From: Scatophagus argus
Taxonomy: Eukaryota; Chordata; Actinopteri; Scatophagidae
Direction of reading: 5' to 3'
Length of the DNA stretch: 64,000 bases
NCBI RefSeq assembly: GCF_020382885.2
Contig: NC_058493.1
Coordinates: forward strand, 19,686,999-19,750,998
Below the pieces are notes generated by a model. It was not told where the DNA came from and ran no database searches. It worked only from the letters and a program-made list of their open reading frames with translations. Each line of letters begins with the position of its first letter. Position 1 is the first letter of the stretch. The position numbers and the translations under genes were made by a program. Shown one piece after another: positions 1 through 21,971 of the stretch.

Positions 1-2880
1 CTCTGGGTCTTTGGAGTTGTGTATAATGTAAGCCACATTAATGTAAACAACACATGGGATTAATTTTGTAATCCCATTTGGGGATACAAACCTGCTACTA
101 GCATATGGATCCACTTATAAGAGCAATATTAAATTATTTATTCAATGTATAAATGTACACTGTGCTGTAGATGTAAATGTGCCGTACAGTGGATATGTTG
201 GTTCAGATGGAAAGGCTCCTGGGAGAGGTTTATGTTGACACAAATCTCAAGTTCACTTCATACTGGAAATCACTGGTTGTTGACTTTATTATTATTATTT
301 TATGAATTCCAGTAAAACCAGAAATTATTTTGGATTTTGTATCGTTATTATCATAAAAAAATATTTTATAAAACAAGTTGTCACATGCTAAATCCACGTG
401 TGAATGTTTTCCAGCTGTTCCGTGGTGTCCTGATTCAGGAGATTTTCTCTCTTTTGCTTTGCTCTTTTCCCCCTTCCTCCAGTGGATTCTCTTCTGTTTT
501 CATGCTCCCCCCCAGCCCCCCGCTCTGGGAATAAGGCTGACTTCTATTTATATGCTCAGATGCTGGGGAGATGCAACCTCGTGGGATTTCTTTACAGCGC
601 TCCCTGTTCACTCTTTCCCTCTCTCTTCTTCTTCTCCCTCTGTCCTTTCCTCATCTGTTTGAGCATCTGTAGTTAAGGGGTTAGCCTATTTATACGTGCT
701 TAAACATGCCAGTAAACATCTTTTGATGTGGGGATTTTGGTTAAACTGCAGTGACCACAAGTGTTATCTTTCAGCCTCTCATGCACAGCAGTAGGTATCA
801 AACGTATCCCAAACCTAAAATATCCTCTTGCATAAGAATTTCGAAGGTTTTCAGAGAGTTTTCTCACTTTGCAAAAATGTCCGCACACCCACACACGCAC
901 GCATGATGATAGATACATAACATTATACTGTACGCTGCAGACAGAAATCCCCTCTAGTAATGTGATTCTCGCAAACATTTCTTATCCATTAAGTGGGTTA
1001 TGCATATTTATCTGCCTGGCTAACTGAGAGCAGCTGAAAAACATCACTGCTGCATAGCTGAACAAAACATTTATGGCCACCGCTCCTGTTTAGATATGTT
1101 TTAACAGATTTGTTTAAATAACAAGAGCATGCAGTCCCAAATGTACTTATTATTTACATTCTTCTGATCTATTCTTGCACAGTTTTGAGGATTTCATGCA
1201 TTTGTACAGTTTGAAACACATGTAAAACTAATAACAAGTCAGATATAATAATAATAATATAATAATAAGTAACATATTTGTAATTCTTTTGCACCTCAGC
1301 CTTTGATCAGAAACCTCGAACTTTGGACCTGACTGTAGACTTTGCCTCTTTTCTTTGTTTTCTTTTGGGGTTTTTTTTGTTTGTCTCTTTATTTGGTTTT
1401 TTTTAATGAGATAAAAAAAAATTGAACCACCAAACCTACACAGCAAAAATGCTTTCTACTACCTGTTATATATTTAATCTTGTGGGATTATTTCTTTAAA
1501 GGCCCTGGTGTTTGATATTGTGTAAGTTTGTAAATATGACTGTAAATCAGTTATGGTATAGATGAAATTTACAGAGCAACACAGTGGAGTTTGTCCTTGC
1601 CTCGCCTGTGCACTTTCTTGCACCGTAGTGTTCGTAGTGTACATAGTGTATGTTTTGGTTGGTGTGTCTGCTGTTTGCCATTAATAACTGCAGCAGGCAG
1701 CCAGACTGAGAGGCTTGAGATATTCCCACAACATCTCCAGGCTCTCTGTGAAGCTCAGACACCACCTGCCACCATAGAGAGGGCACGTTATCTGGAATAA
1801 GTTGGCTGGCATGGTCACATCCAGCCCTGCAAATTGTTTAGCGAGCAGCACAGTGTAATGATTGAGATCCCATCCATGTGTGATGCTGTTTGTTATTCTG
1901 TGTGTTGATGCCTTTATTAATCCTGTCAGAAGTGTGAAACTTTTGCTGGCTAAAAAAAAAAAAAAAAAAAAAAGTCGTGGCTGAAAGATGCATCTGAGTT
2001 AATACGTCACCATTTTCAGTTTGCCCATCTGGTCTGTGAGTAGTAGGTTATCTACTTTCCTGAGCAAGAGGACTCCTTTAGACATCACTCTGAGCTTGAA
2101 TTTGTATTCCAACAATGAGCTACCAAACAGCACGCTTGACAACAGAGGGACTGGATCTATTAGTTTGCCAAATCATATTCTGTTCAAGCGAATGCTTTAT
2201 GAATAATTGATGGAAAATATTTGAATCTCTGCTACGTGATTTTGTGTCTCCTCAGCAGCCTTGTGTAAAATATTCCCCCAAATTCAGCAATAATGACTAA
2301 CATGATAAACACTTGCTGTAGGTCTTGTGGTTTGGTTAACAAAAATATTTCTCTGGGGCTGCACATCATACTGGAGCTGGACATTAAAATGGTTGTTTCT
2401 TGGACCTTCTTTCCCTTTAGCCATTCCTGTGAAGCTGAAACAATTTCTCTTACTAACTTGCGAACTGCCAGCAGGTCATTACATTTCTCAAAAGTTGTTT
2501 TACTTCAGATTGTCTGCAGTAAACTGGAGAGGGGAGATGTTATGCACGTTATGTACATAACATCATCAGCCTTAGATGTAAGGCTGTATTTATTTATCCA
2601 AGGCTTTATTTAAAACTTCTTTTTTCCAGTTTTTAGGGCTGAAACTTTTTATAACCTAAAGACACTTCTGAAATGTGTTTTTGAGTTGGGACTGAGTTGG
2701 GTCATTTCATGACCTTAACCTTAGTATAGAAGTTAGTCAGTAATCAAGTCAGTAGTCTACAGTGGTTGTTTAATTGAACTTCCCTGTGTGCACTGTTGTA
2801 AAACCTCCAAACAGTCTACTCCTCACAGGTTTGCAGTAACAGCTCACTCAAATCCCTTCACCCCTCCTCTGCATCCTCAG
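1..2880 (+). other. epha6: epha6 intron, 5' portion of window
   Basis: No coding exon was recognised here. The first epha6 exon in the window starts at 2881 with two bases of a split codon, so this stretch is inferred to be intron. It holds a 22-base poly(A) run at 1952-1973, AT-rich filler and a non-repetitive stretch near 1000-1160. Short ORFs here have no domain character. Confidence 0.6.
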
Positions 2881-11045
<8,165 letters not shown>

Positions 11046-11064
11046 GACCATTGCACAAGGACAG

Positions 11065-11066
<2 letters not shown>

Positions 11067-11099
<33 letters not shown>
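11067..11099. repeat. (GT)n microsatellite in epha6 3'UTR
   Basis: About 16 perfect GT units starting 22 bases after the stop codon. Confidence 0.95.
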
Positions 11100-11102
<3 letters not shown>

Positions 11103-11698
11103 CACACGGAGCTGGAGACCACCAGCCTGTTAGGTGTAGCAGGTGCCACACGCTGCTCATGCGAGAGCGGGCTGCTGCTAGGCCACATCTGGGTCTAGTT
11201 AATACACACTCATCATCTTATGGATCATCGTCAATACAGCCTCCACAACAACCAACCTCTGTCGGCGTTGGCCAAAATGCGGTCTCTTTGTTATCTCAGC
11301 AAATACTAGCATTCACTTGAATTTAGGACTTATTTTCTCTAGTGTCTATTCAAGTGTTCACCGATACCTCTTCTCTTTCCAAGTGACAATCCAATGGTTT
11401 CTATTGACTTTGAATGGTCTCAAGTCTTGTTACCTCATGACCAGAGAGTATCTGGATAGGACATGGTAATGTGTGGTACAGTATGTGAGTAGAAGAACAA
11501 CCTTTCCAGCTGGTTAATGAAACAATTCACCAGAAATAAAGATTTACAGAACGGTATATACAATGTTTTTTGAACTGAAGACCGCTGAATGTCAAAAGAT
11601 TTTATAGAGATATATGTTCTATCCTCATGATAATGCAGTATGTCTTGTACAAAAAGTCTTGTGAAAGTTGTATGTTTTATTCAGTATGTTTGTTCCTT

Positions 11699-11704
11699 AA
11701 TAAA
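11699..11704 (+). terminator. epha6: epha6 poly(A) signal AATAAA
   Basis: Canonical hexamer on the coding strand, about 650 bases after the epha6 stop and followed by T-rich sequence. The exact cleavage point is not determined. Confidence 0.5.
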
Positions 11705-11823
11705 CAACCCTATTTTAATACTTTGTTTTTCTCTCAGGCTTTGACCACACCAGGGCTGAGCGCCTATCTCTCTTTTTTAATTGCTCATGCACATTAACAC
11801 ACACAAGCAGGTATTCATGGCTG

Positions 11824-11825
<2 letters not shown>

Positions 11826-11854
<29 letters not shown>
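11826..11854. repeat. (CT)n microsatellite
   Basis: About 14 CT units just beyond the epha6 3' end. Confidence 0.95.
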
Positions 11855-11857
<3 letters not shown>

Positions 11858-12493
11858 CACACACATGCACAGTAACAGTGTGCTCTTAATTGTCACTCAA
11901 GAGACAGACACGTTTTCTGGACGTGAAGAATTGTCAGGTGAGTTTGTCAAATGGGTGCTTGTGAAAGTGCTGTAGATAAAAGGCATGCAGCCTTAAGGAG
12001 ACATCTACTAAATGTGGCAAACACTTTTTCTTCACTGTCTACAAATATTTAGATTTCTCGAGAATGAATGAATAAAACAAGAGTGGGATGTATTCACAAC
12101 AGGGTAACATTTATTATAGTCATTATAAATTGTTAGCAAAAATAAATAAATTTCATTTTTCAATTTGACCTTCAGAAGCTTAGAACTTTTTGCAAAAAAA
12201 AAGGATTAATTTCCTTTCCTTTGATTTATTTGTAATTTCATTTTAATTGTTTATTTTTGTACGGTTTCACATATTCCCTTTATTCAGATTGTGGTAAGTA
12301 AATGATGCCAGTGTGAAGTTATGTATTTTATGCATCCCATCACTGTAACAGTGTGTTGATGAGGATGCTTAAATGGCAGTTTCTTAGAGTGCCATGTCTT
12401 AGCATGTGCCGTGGTGTATATATTTACAACAATTTGAGGCTCTCTTGTTTTTGCAAGGCTTCAGTGTCAGTTTGGAGGACAGTGTCAGTTTGG

Positions 12494-12507
12494 CCTGCAG
12501 GTGGCAG
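12494..12507 (+). promoter_or_regulatory. CTCF-like motif between epha6 and arl6
   Basis: CCTGCAGGTGGCAG, preceded by TTGG, matches the CTCF core (CCASYAGRKGGCRS) with one mismatch. It lies between the epha6 3' end and the arl6 start, where an insulator could sit. Motif match only; occupancy is inferred. Confidence 0.4.
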
Positions 12508-12769
12508 ACTTGAGTCGGCACACTGGTCTCCCAGCAACAAAGTGTAAATAACTCGGCGTTTTTTCCTTTGGCCAGGGCGCATGAGAGAGTGGAAGAGCAA
12601 TGAATGAAACATTGGTTTGACCCTGGTTATTTAATCAACTTAACTTAAGGGACGTCTCGTACATCCTGTAAACAAGATACCAACGCTCAATTAAAGGTAA
12701 AATCCAGCGCTATAAAACAGTCTTAGAAAGGATATCCCACGCTAACGATGGCGATATCGTCCACCAGCT

Positions 12770-13090
12770 AGCGTGTTAGCTTCAAATGTTAGCTTCAAAC
12801 ATGTTTACCTCTTGCTATCTCATCTCATGCTGTATTTGCTGCTGTCTTATAAAACTGGCGATCTTAAGCGCCACAGAAGAACTGTATAACATTAGACTAT
12901 GTACGCTCAGAAAGCTGAAGTAGCCTAATTTACTGACTAGCTAAACGTTAGCCAAGGCTAACTTGCAATAGTAAGAACAAGAGATTAGTTAACTAAATAG
13001 CTGTCAGCTAATGTTAATTACGTGAGAACCTGGTAAGAGCCCATAAGCATGTTAGCTTAAGCTACGGCTAGCGAATAAAAGTCGACGAGA
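12770..13090 (+). repeat. GTTAGC/GCTAAC-rich segment upstream of arl6
   Basis: The hexamer GTTAGC or its complement recurs many times, including two adjacent copies of GTTAGCTTCAAA near 12776-12799. It lies upstream of the arl6 coding start, probably in the 5' noncoding part or first intron. Such GTTAGC clusters occur in old fish interspersed repeats; no class is assigned. Confidence 0.4.
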
Positions 13091-13527
13091 AAATGCTGAC
13101 GTTGTTTGTTGATAGTTGTAGTTGTAGCTAAAAAAAAAAAAACACGATAGTGTTCCGTTGACCTTAAAGTAGATTAAATGTCTTTAGGAAGGAATGAGCG
13201 CTTATCGACTTGTTAGCTAACCTTGCTGCCTCTCGAAGAAATAAGACTTTCAGTATACGTTCAGATCACGTTTTCAGGTTGTAAGCAAACCGCATTATGC
13301 GTAAACATTTCCATCTTTTACCCAGCAAGTGCAACAAGGCAGAGTTAACATCAGCGTAGACGTGTGGGACGAAGCCTCTTCTGGTATCTGCCTCAGCAGA
13401 GGTGCTGATGTAAACCTGGGAGCGCTGAACTCTCTGTGCAAGAGATGCTGTTACCTGTTTGAATTTACTCTGTTGATGGTCTTTTTCTTATGACTCAGAC
13501 AGGCAGCTGATGGTTGCAGGCTAGTCA

Positions 13528-16705
<3,178 letters not shown>

Positions 16706-19700
16706 GGGCGTGAAGATGGACACACAGGAAGTAACAGCGTTCATGGAAGTCTTTTATAAAAGATGGGTTGACCGTGCTTTCAGAGGTACCATGAGATAGT
16801 GGTGTTTTTAAATGCGGTAATTAGATGGTTGTCCGATGTGTGTGGTTCACTCGAAAAAGTTCGTGATTTGATTCTCTGATACCAGAAATGACAGTTAAAA
16901 ATGCATCAGCTGACAGGCAGACTATGTCCACATACAAATAATAACACATAATTGTAAGAAATCAAATTTATTTCCCGTTTCTCAATATCTTTGTGTAAGC
17001 AGCTCACAGGGATCATGATAGCAAGTTATTGTGGTTGATGATGTCTTCACTTTAGGGATCATGTATACCTGGACTGTCTTGTAGAAAAGACGTGTCGTTG
17101 GCAGGGTGGTGTTTGATTTTGTATGTTTTAGCCCTTCAAGCATCCCGTAGCTCTGAGAAATAGTACGTGCCAGCTTCTCTGAAGAGACGAGCTGGTTGGT
17201 TCAAACTAGCTCTACAAAATATTAATGACATAAGCTCAAAGTCTTTTGACCTTTTTCTATTTTTCTGTCCTATTGGCTGGGAGTTTGGGAGTAATTTAAG
17301 TGCACCTAGTAAACTCAGAAATCTCAACTCAACTGGTCATGAAATTTGTTTAAAATGGGAAAGTTTCTACCTCTTCTGTGATTACTTTCTTGTTCTTTCT
17401 CTACAGCTTTTTTTAATAACCAGAAGTTCAGATCACAATAATATCCCATTCATTCCTGCATTGGCAAATTTTTAAAACTTCAAACCAAATTGTTATTGGA
17501 AAATTCCACAATCTTCTTATACAACAGGTTCATTATTATAACAGTACAGCAATGTTTGGAGTCGTTGTTCACAGTCTACATAAAGCAGAAAGACACAGGA
17601 ATTGTACAGCTAATATGCACTCTTCAATACTTGTTTATTTATGGAAAGTCATGTTGTCACCACGCTATTGAAAAATGTTACCACGCAATCCTCATATTTT
17701 GCAGGCCTACTATGATGTATGATCATGTTCATTTCCACTGCGCCCTTTCAAAATATACTCTGATCTACAGTTAAATGTGTCCATCTCTGCGATCTTTATG
17801 TAATCGGCTAATACATACAAAACAACCTGTAAGGAAGGTTCATTAGAAATTATGTCCACCTCTGAAATATGCCAAATACTCTTTTTTTTCCTTCTATCCC
17901 TCAGTGTGTCTGTAGATACGTTATTCTTTGTGTTTGAAGCATCACTGTACCTCAGTTAACTATCGTTTACTTCTTCAGCAAAAGCAAATTTGCTGGTATT
18001 TGATGACACATACCAAAAACGTGGATGCATTCCAGCCCACACGTCTGTCTCGAGCTTGCCTGTATGTCCATCTCACAACAGTTAAAAAGCAACTCTACTG
18101 CAGCTTATACTTCAAGCTTGCTCTTTTTCGAGTAGTTGTGAAAATATGTTTTGTATATTGAAAATTAAGTGTTTTCCAGAACCTGATAGATTTTGTTATA
18201 CATATTGTTACTTGTGGCTAAGTGTTCATATATATTTAACCTTAACTATAAGAAGTGATAAAATGATAATCATAAAGTGGATGTCGAATGAATTAGTTTG
18301 TTTAAAAATCAAAGGCTACTTTTCAGCTAGTGTTTTTATCTTTGCCTTATTTCATTGCTCAAGCAAAACAAAGAAAAGGCTTCTTACAATTTACTCACGG
18401 TACTTCAGTGATTCAGAGGCAGACAACAAAGATCCTCTTCTTCGTTTTCTCTCTCTGAAAGCTTGCATTTAAAACCACTTCTGTACAGATCAGAGTGTGG
18501 GTTTTATTTTTAGGTTTGTCAAGCCTCCATCACCTCAACCAAGCATCATAGCAAGTCAGAAGTGTGTTGCTGTTTTTGAGTACTTTCAAGGCAAAAAAAA
18601 CATGTATGATAAAAAATCTGTAAAACAACAGTCTTCTATTTTATATACTCTGTGGTATCTTGTTCATAAATATCTCAACTGTAAACCATATATTTAGGCC
18701 TACATATATCACATACTGCAGAAACTACAAATACCCCGTAACACTTCAAAATTGAATCCTTTTGCACAGTAACGACCACTGGGGGACACCAAAGTCCAAA
18801 ATATCCAAACCGTGCTCACAGTGGCTTCAAGGACACCTTTTTGTTTTTGTTTTTACGTTTTATTTCGAAGACAAGAAGAGGGTCTTTGTGTGATCACATT
18901 TCGTGTTCTGTATCTATGACATGTATTCCAAAATAAGGATCCTCCGAGCACAGGTTCACTTTAGCAACAGAGACGTCGTGTAGACTGTTCCTTCAGACGG
19001 TGTCGTCAAATGAGCTGTTTTATTACATTGTGTGTGTTAATTTTCAAAGAATAAATGCTGTGGAAAATGAGTATTGTCTCGTGATTTGGGGAATTAATGG
19101 CCTTCTGGTGGCTTCATACGTGTCTCGTGTTATCTGTGGATCTTCTCCGTCTTTCTGTGTGTGTCTCACTCTCTCTCTCTCACGAACATCTTGAGTGCTG
19201 CCAGCAACAGCTGCTCATTAAACCCGGAGTCCTCGGGCCCTGAACATTCATTTTCGTTTTCAGGAGTTATGAGGATTCTTCTCGTTATGCTGTGCAGCGC
19301 GCAGTTTTTGCTTTTGATTTTGCGTTGTGTTTTTTTGCGTTCGTATGTTGACATCGTGGCATGATTAAAGAGCATGTGTTTGTGGCCCATGTCTTCAAGC
19401 CACATACACACTGAGGCTCAGTTTCGGTGCTTGAAGAGGTGTCGAGGTCATGCGCGGCCATCTGTCAAACATGCGTTTAGGAACCTTTCCAGCTGTCTTT
19501 CGGATGTTTTAGATTTTGGCATTGGAGTTGCTTCTGACATGCCAAACACAAACCGGTGTGACTCACTGTTGTTCTAATTGATCAACTTCTTAAATTGTCT
19601 TTATTTTTTTTAGTTTTATGTTTGGGAGAGTTGTCGAAGATTTGAATAGGATCCGAAGGCTCTACCAAAGGAGAAACAGTTGACCCTTTGAAACAGAATT

Positions 19701-19940
19701 AAGTTTTCATTTTCGTTTTAGAACTGAACACAAAACACTCTTCTGGTATACAGAACATTGAGAGAGGTCCTATTAAAACCTTTACTTATCAGGCATATTA
19801 TTTAAAACACAAGTCAGTTTTAGCCTCACAGCAGCGCTGGAAACAGTTTGATTGAATCATATGTTCTTCATAGGCAAAGCATCACAGGTGAAAATTGCTT
19901 TGAAACGTTTTCTGTTAGTGTGTGAACTTTGAGGCTCGTA
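16706..19940 (+). other. arl6 3' flank and intergenic DNA
   Basis: About 3.2 kb of AT-rich sequence with no exon recognised. The first part must hold the arl6 3'UTR, but no AATAAA close to the stop stands out, so the 3' end is not set. Short ORFs here (for example 18146-18472) lack domains and look random. Confidence 0.5.
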
Positions 19941-19944
19941 ATGA

Positions 19945-19965
19945 GCTTCTGTCCATGGTGCTGAA
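19945..19965 (-). promoter_or_regulatory. RE1/NRSE-like (REST-binding) element
   Basis: On the minus strand this 21-base site reads TTCAGCACCATGGACAG followed by AAGC. It matches the RE1 consensus at 16 of the first 17 positions, including both half-sites, TTCAGCACC and GGACAG, at canonical spacing. It lies about 1.1 kb upstream of the inferred slc5a7 transcription start and 2.0 kb from its ATG. REST represses neuronal genes in non-neuronal cells, which suits a gene limited to cholinergic neurons. Site recognition is direct; function is inferred. Confidence 0.6.
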
Positions 19966-19977
19966 AGTTGCCTGTAG

Positions 19978-19991
19978 CCAGAAGGGGGCGC
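19978..19991 (+). promoter_or_regulatory. CTCF-like motif upstream of slc5a7
   Basis: CCAGAAGGGGGCGC matches the CTCF core with one mismatch and lies 12 bases from the RE1-like site. It separates arl6 from slc5a7. Motif match only. Confidence 0.45.
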
Positions 19992-20997
19992 TGTGTCCGT
20001 TTCACAGTTGTCACCCTTTCTCTTGATGAGTAAACCCCGCTGCCATCTTTAGCAAATAACTTCGTTACACTGTTTGTGCGTCTGTCAGCCAGTGTGTGTG
20101 CGCGCTCGCCATGTTTTTTTTTTATTTTTATTTTTATTTTTTACGTCAAACTATATCGTTAAATCTTTCCTCTGCTCTTCAGGATCCATACTAATTGGAT
20201 GGCTGTCAGTTTTGACAGGAGTACCCCAGATTAAACGGGTTCAGGCAGGAGAGGCCATTAAGTGGACACAGTGCATTGATATATGTAGGCTATACTCTGA
20301 AGAGAAAGTGACAGACACAGCACACTTAATTGACTTCTAATTGCTCAAAGGCGGGGAGAAGCCTTCCATGTTGGGCACCAAAAAAAAGCAGGGAAGATGG
20401 GCCGTTTCTGCTCACGAATCTGTTGAAGTGGGGTCGGAATGTCCTCAAAGAAAACTGATCCGGATTCATTTTAAGATAGTCGTTTTTTTCTTTTTAATTA
20501 ATTTATATCTCTACAGTTTTCTCCTTCGTAAACAGGGGCACGGTTAGGGCGGTTTCATCCCCCTCAGCCGCGCAAAAACTCTCTTCTGTGGAGCAAAGTT
20601 AATTGCGCTTGTAAGGTAAAATGCCGGCTGGGCAGAGAGTGACAGCGGGCAAAAGGCCACATGAAGTATGGCTGCGCAATTAGGCAGCTGTTACGCACTG
20701 AGTCTGAAGGAGCGGGGGGGGGGCGCCACGTGAAGCATAAAACTCCACAATGTATTGATTATTTAATGTGTCAAAATGTTCCCTTTATATTAAAATTCAT
20801 ATCACGTCATTTAGCAGTTTAAAAAAAAGAAGCAGGTTGCCAATCCATCTCCATTACTGAGTAAAATAATCTCTCAGCTCTCTCAGTAAGATCAGCCAGT
20901 ACACTGTGACGTGTTTCCGTGCAAGGTGCTCATTAAGAGAGACGTTTGGTTTCTCTGACGTGTGTATCAGTCCTCTGACGGCACTCCCCCCCCCCCC

Positions 20998-21005
20998 TTT
21001 ATAAG
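20998..21005 (+). promoter_or_regulatory. slc5a7: slc5a7 TATA box
   Basis: TTTATAAG follows a C-rich run. A start site about 30 bases downstream (near 21030) would give a first exon ending at the strong donor GAG/GTGAGTTT at 21161. CRE-like half-sites (TGACG) lie just upstream near 20955 and 20976. Confidence 0.5.
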
Positions 21006-21029
21006 CCTCGGTAACTCACCCGGGAGACC

Positions 21030-21161
21030 TCCACCAACATCTCATTTAACTGTTCCTGGCAGTGCAAAGGGCGGACGAGGCTCTTAATAAACCGTCGGAC
21101 TGTTCTGCTCGCCGTTCCCTGCCTCGGGTGGCCCCTTCACATGACTCTAGAAACACTTGAG
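21030..21161 (+). other. slc5a7: slc5a7 noncoding exon 1 (inferred)
   Basis: Inferred from the TATA box spacing and the GTGAGT donor after 21161. It contains an ATG at 21141 whose frame stays open to the donor and continues into exon 2 (see the upstream ORF entry). The 5' end is approximate. Confidence 0.45.
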
Positions 21162-21953
21162 GTGAGTTTTCTGCGTGTTTCTCAATCTTTCGTGAACTGT
21201 TGAGGTTCGTTTATCCAAGTGTATCTTAGAAAAAGGTATCTTATAAATCAGAGTAGAGATCTTTAGGCGAAAGCTGATTATCTCGACCTAAGTGTGGTTT
21301 GTTTTGTTTTTTGGTTTTTGTTTTTTTTTTATCATGAATGCTGTGCGTAATTTGAATTTTACGCGCATGGGTCCGGATAGAAGGACAACAAAGGGAAAGA
21401 CAGACATGATGGAGAATGTTCGATCAAAAACCAGTCACAAAAGAGTACCTGCTGTAAAAATTGTTTTTGACAAATTCTCACAGATTTGCGGGATTTATTC
21501 TTAATCATGAAGGGAACCAATCTACATTCAACTGGTCAAGGAAATGTGTGGCACTCGCTGCTTGTCTTTCTCTGAAGGATTAGAAAATACTTCCTCTTAG
21601 CAAACTTTCACTTTACTTTTTTTTTTTAAAAAAAAAAACTTATTTTTATAATGTCGAGTGACGCTCGCCACAAACGACCTGTGTTAAGTTGAAAGTCACA
21701 TTTCACGAGGAGAAACGGCTTTCAGGGCCACGAGGGCGCATGAAATCTACTAAATCGACAGAGGAATTTTCAAAATGTTCTGTTTGTGGTCAGTTGGAAC
21801 CTGTTAAAATAAGTGGATTTCTAACGAATCAAAGTGTCTGCGCTCTTCTGTCCAGGTGCTCTAAACTAAGTGATTATTTTCATATACTGTGCTGTGCTTA
21901 ATGTTTGATCTTCTCCGTGCGCCAAGCAGGTCTCCATGCCCTCCCGTTCCTAG
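21141..21953 (+). other. slc5a7: Spliced upstream ORF of slc5a7, 14 codons
   Basis: ATG at 21141-21143 opens a frame that runs to the donor at 21161, joins exon 2 at 21930 without a break, and stops at TAG 21951-21953, 18 bases before the slc5a7 ATG. The predicted peptide is MTLETLEVSMPSRS. It holds a second in-frame ATG at 21936. If exon 1 is used as modelled, scanning ribosomes meet this ORF first, which could dampen transporter translation. Confidence 0.4.
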
Positions 21954-21971
21954 CGGAAGACCGGTGCGACA

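Larger units (their letters stand above)
11046..11720 (+). other. epha6: epha6 3'UTR with polyadenylation signal
   Basis: Sequence after the TGA at 11043-11045. It begins with a (GT)n run at 11067-11099. A canonical AATAAA lies at 11699-11704, and a minor one sits near 11536. The 3' end is inferred at about 11720. Confidence 0.55.
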
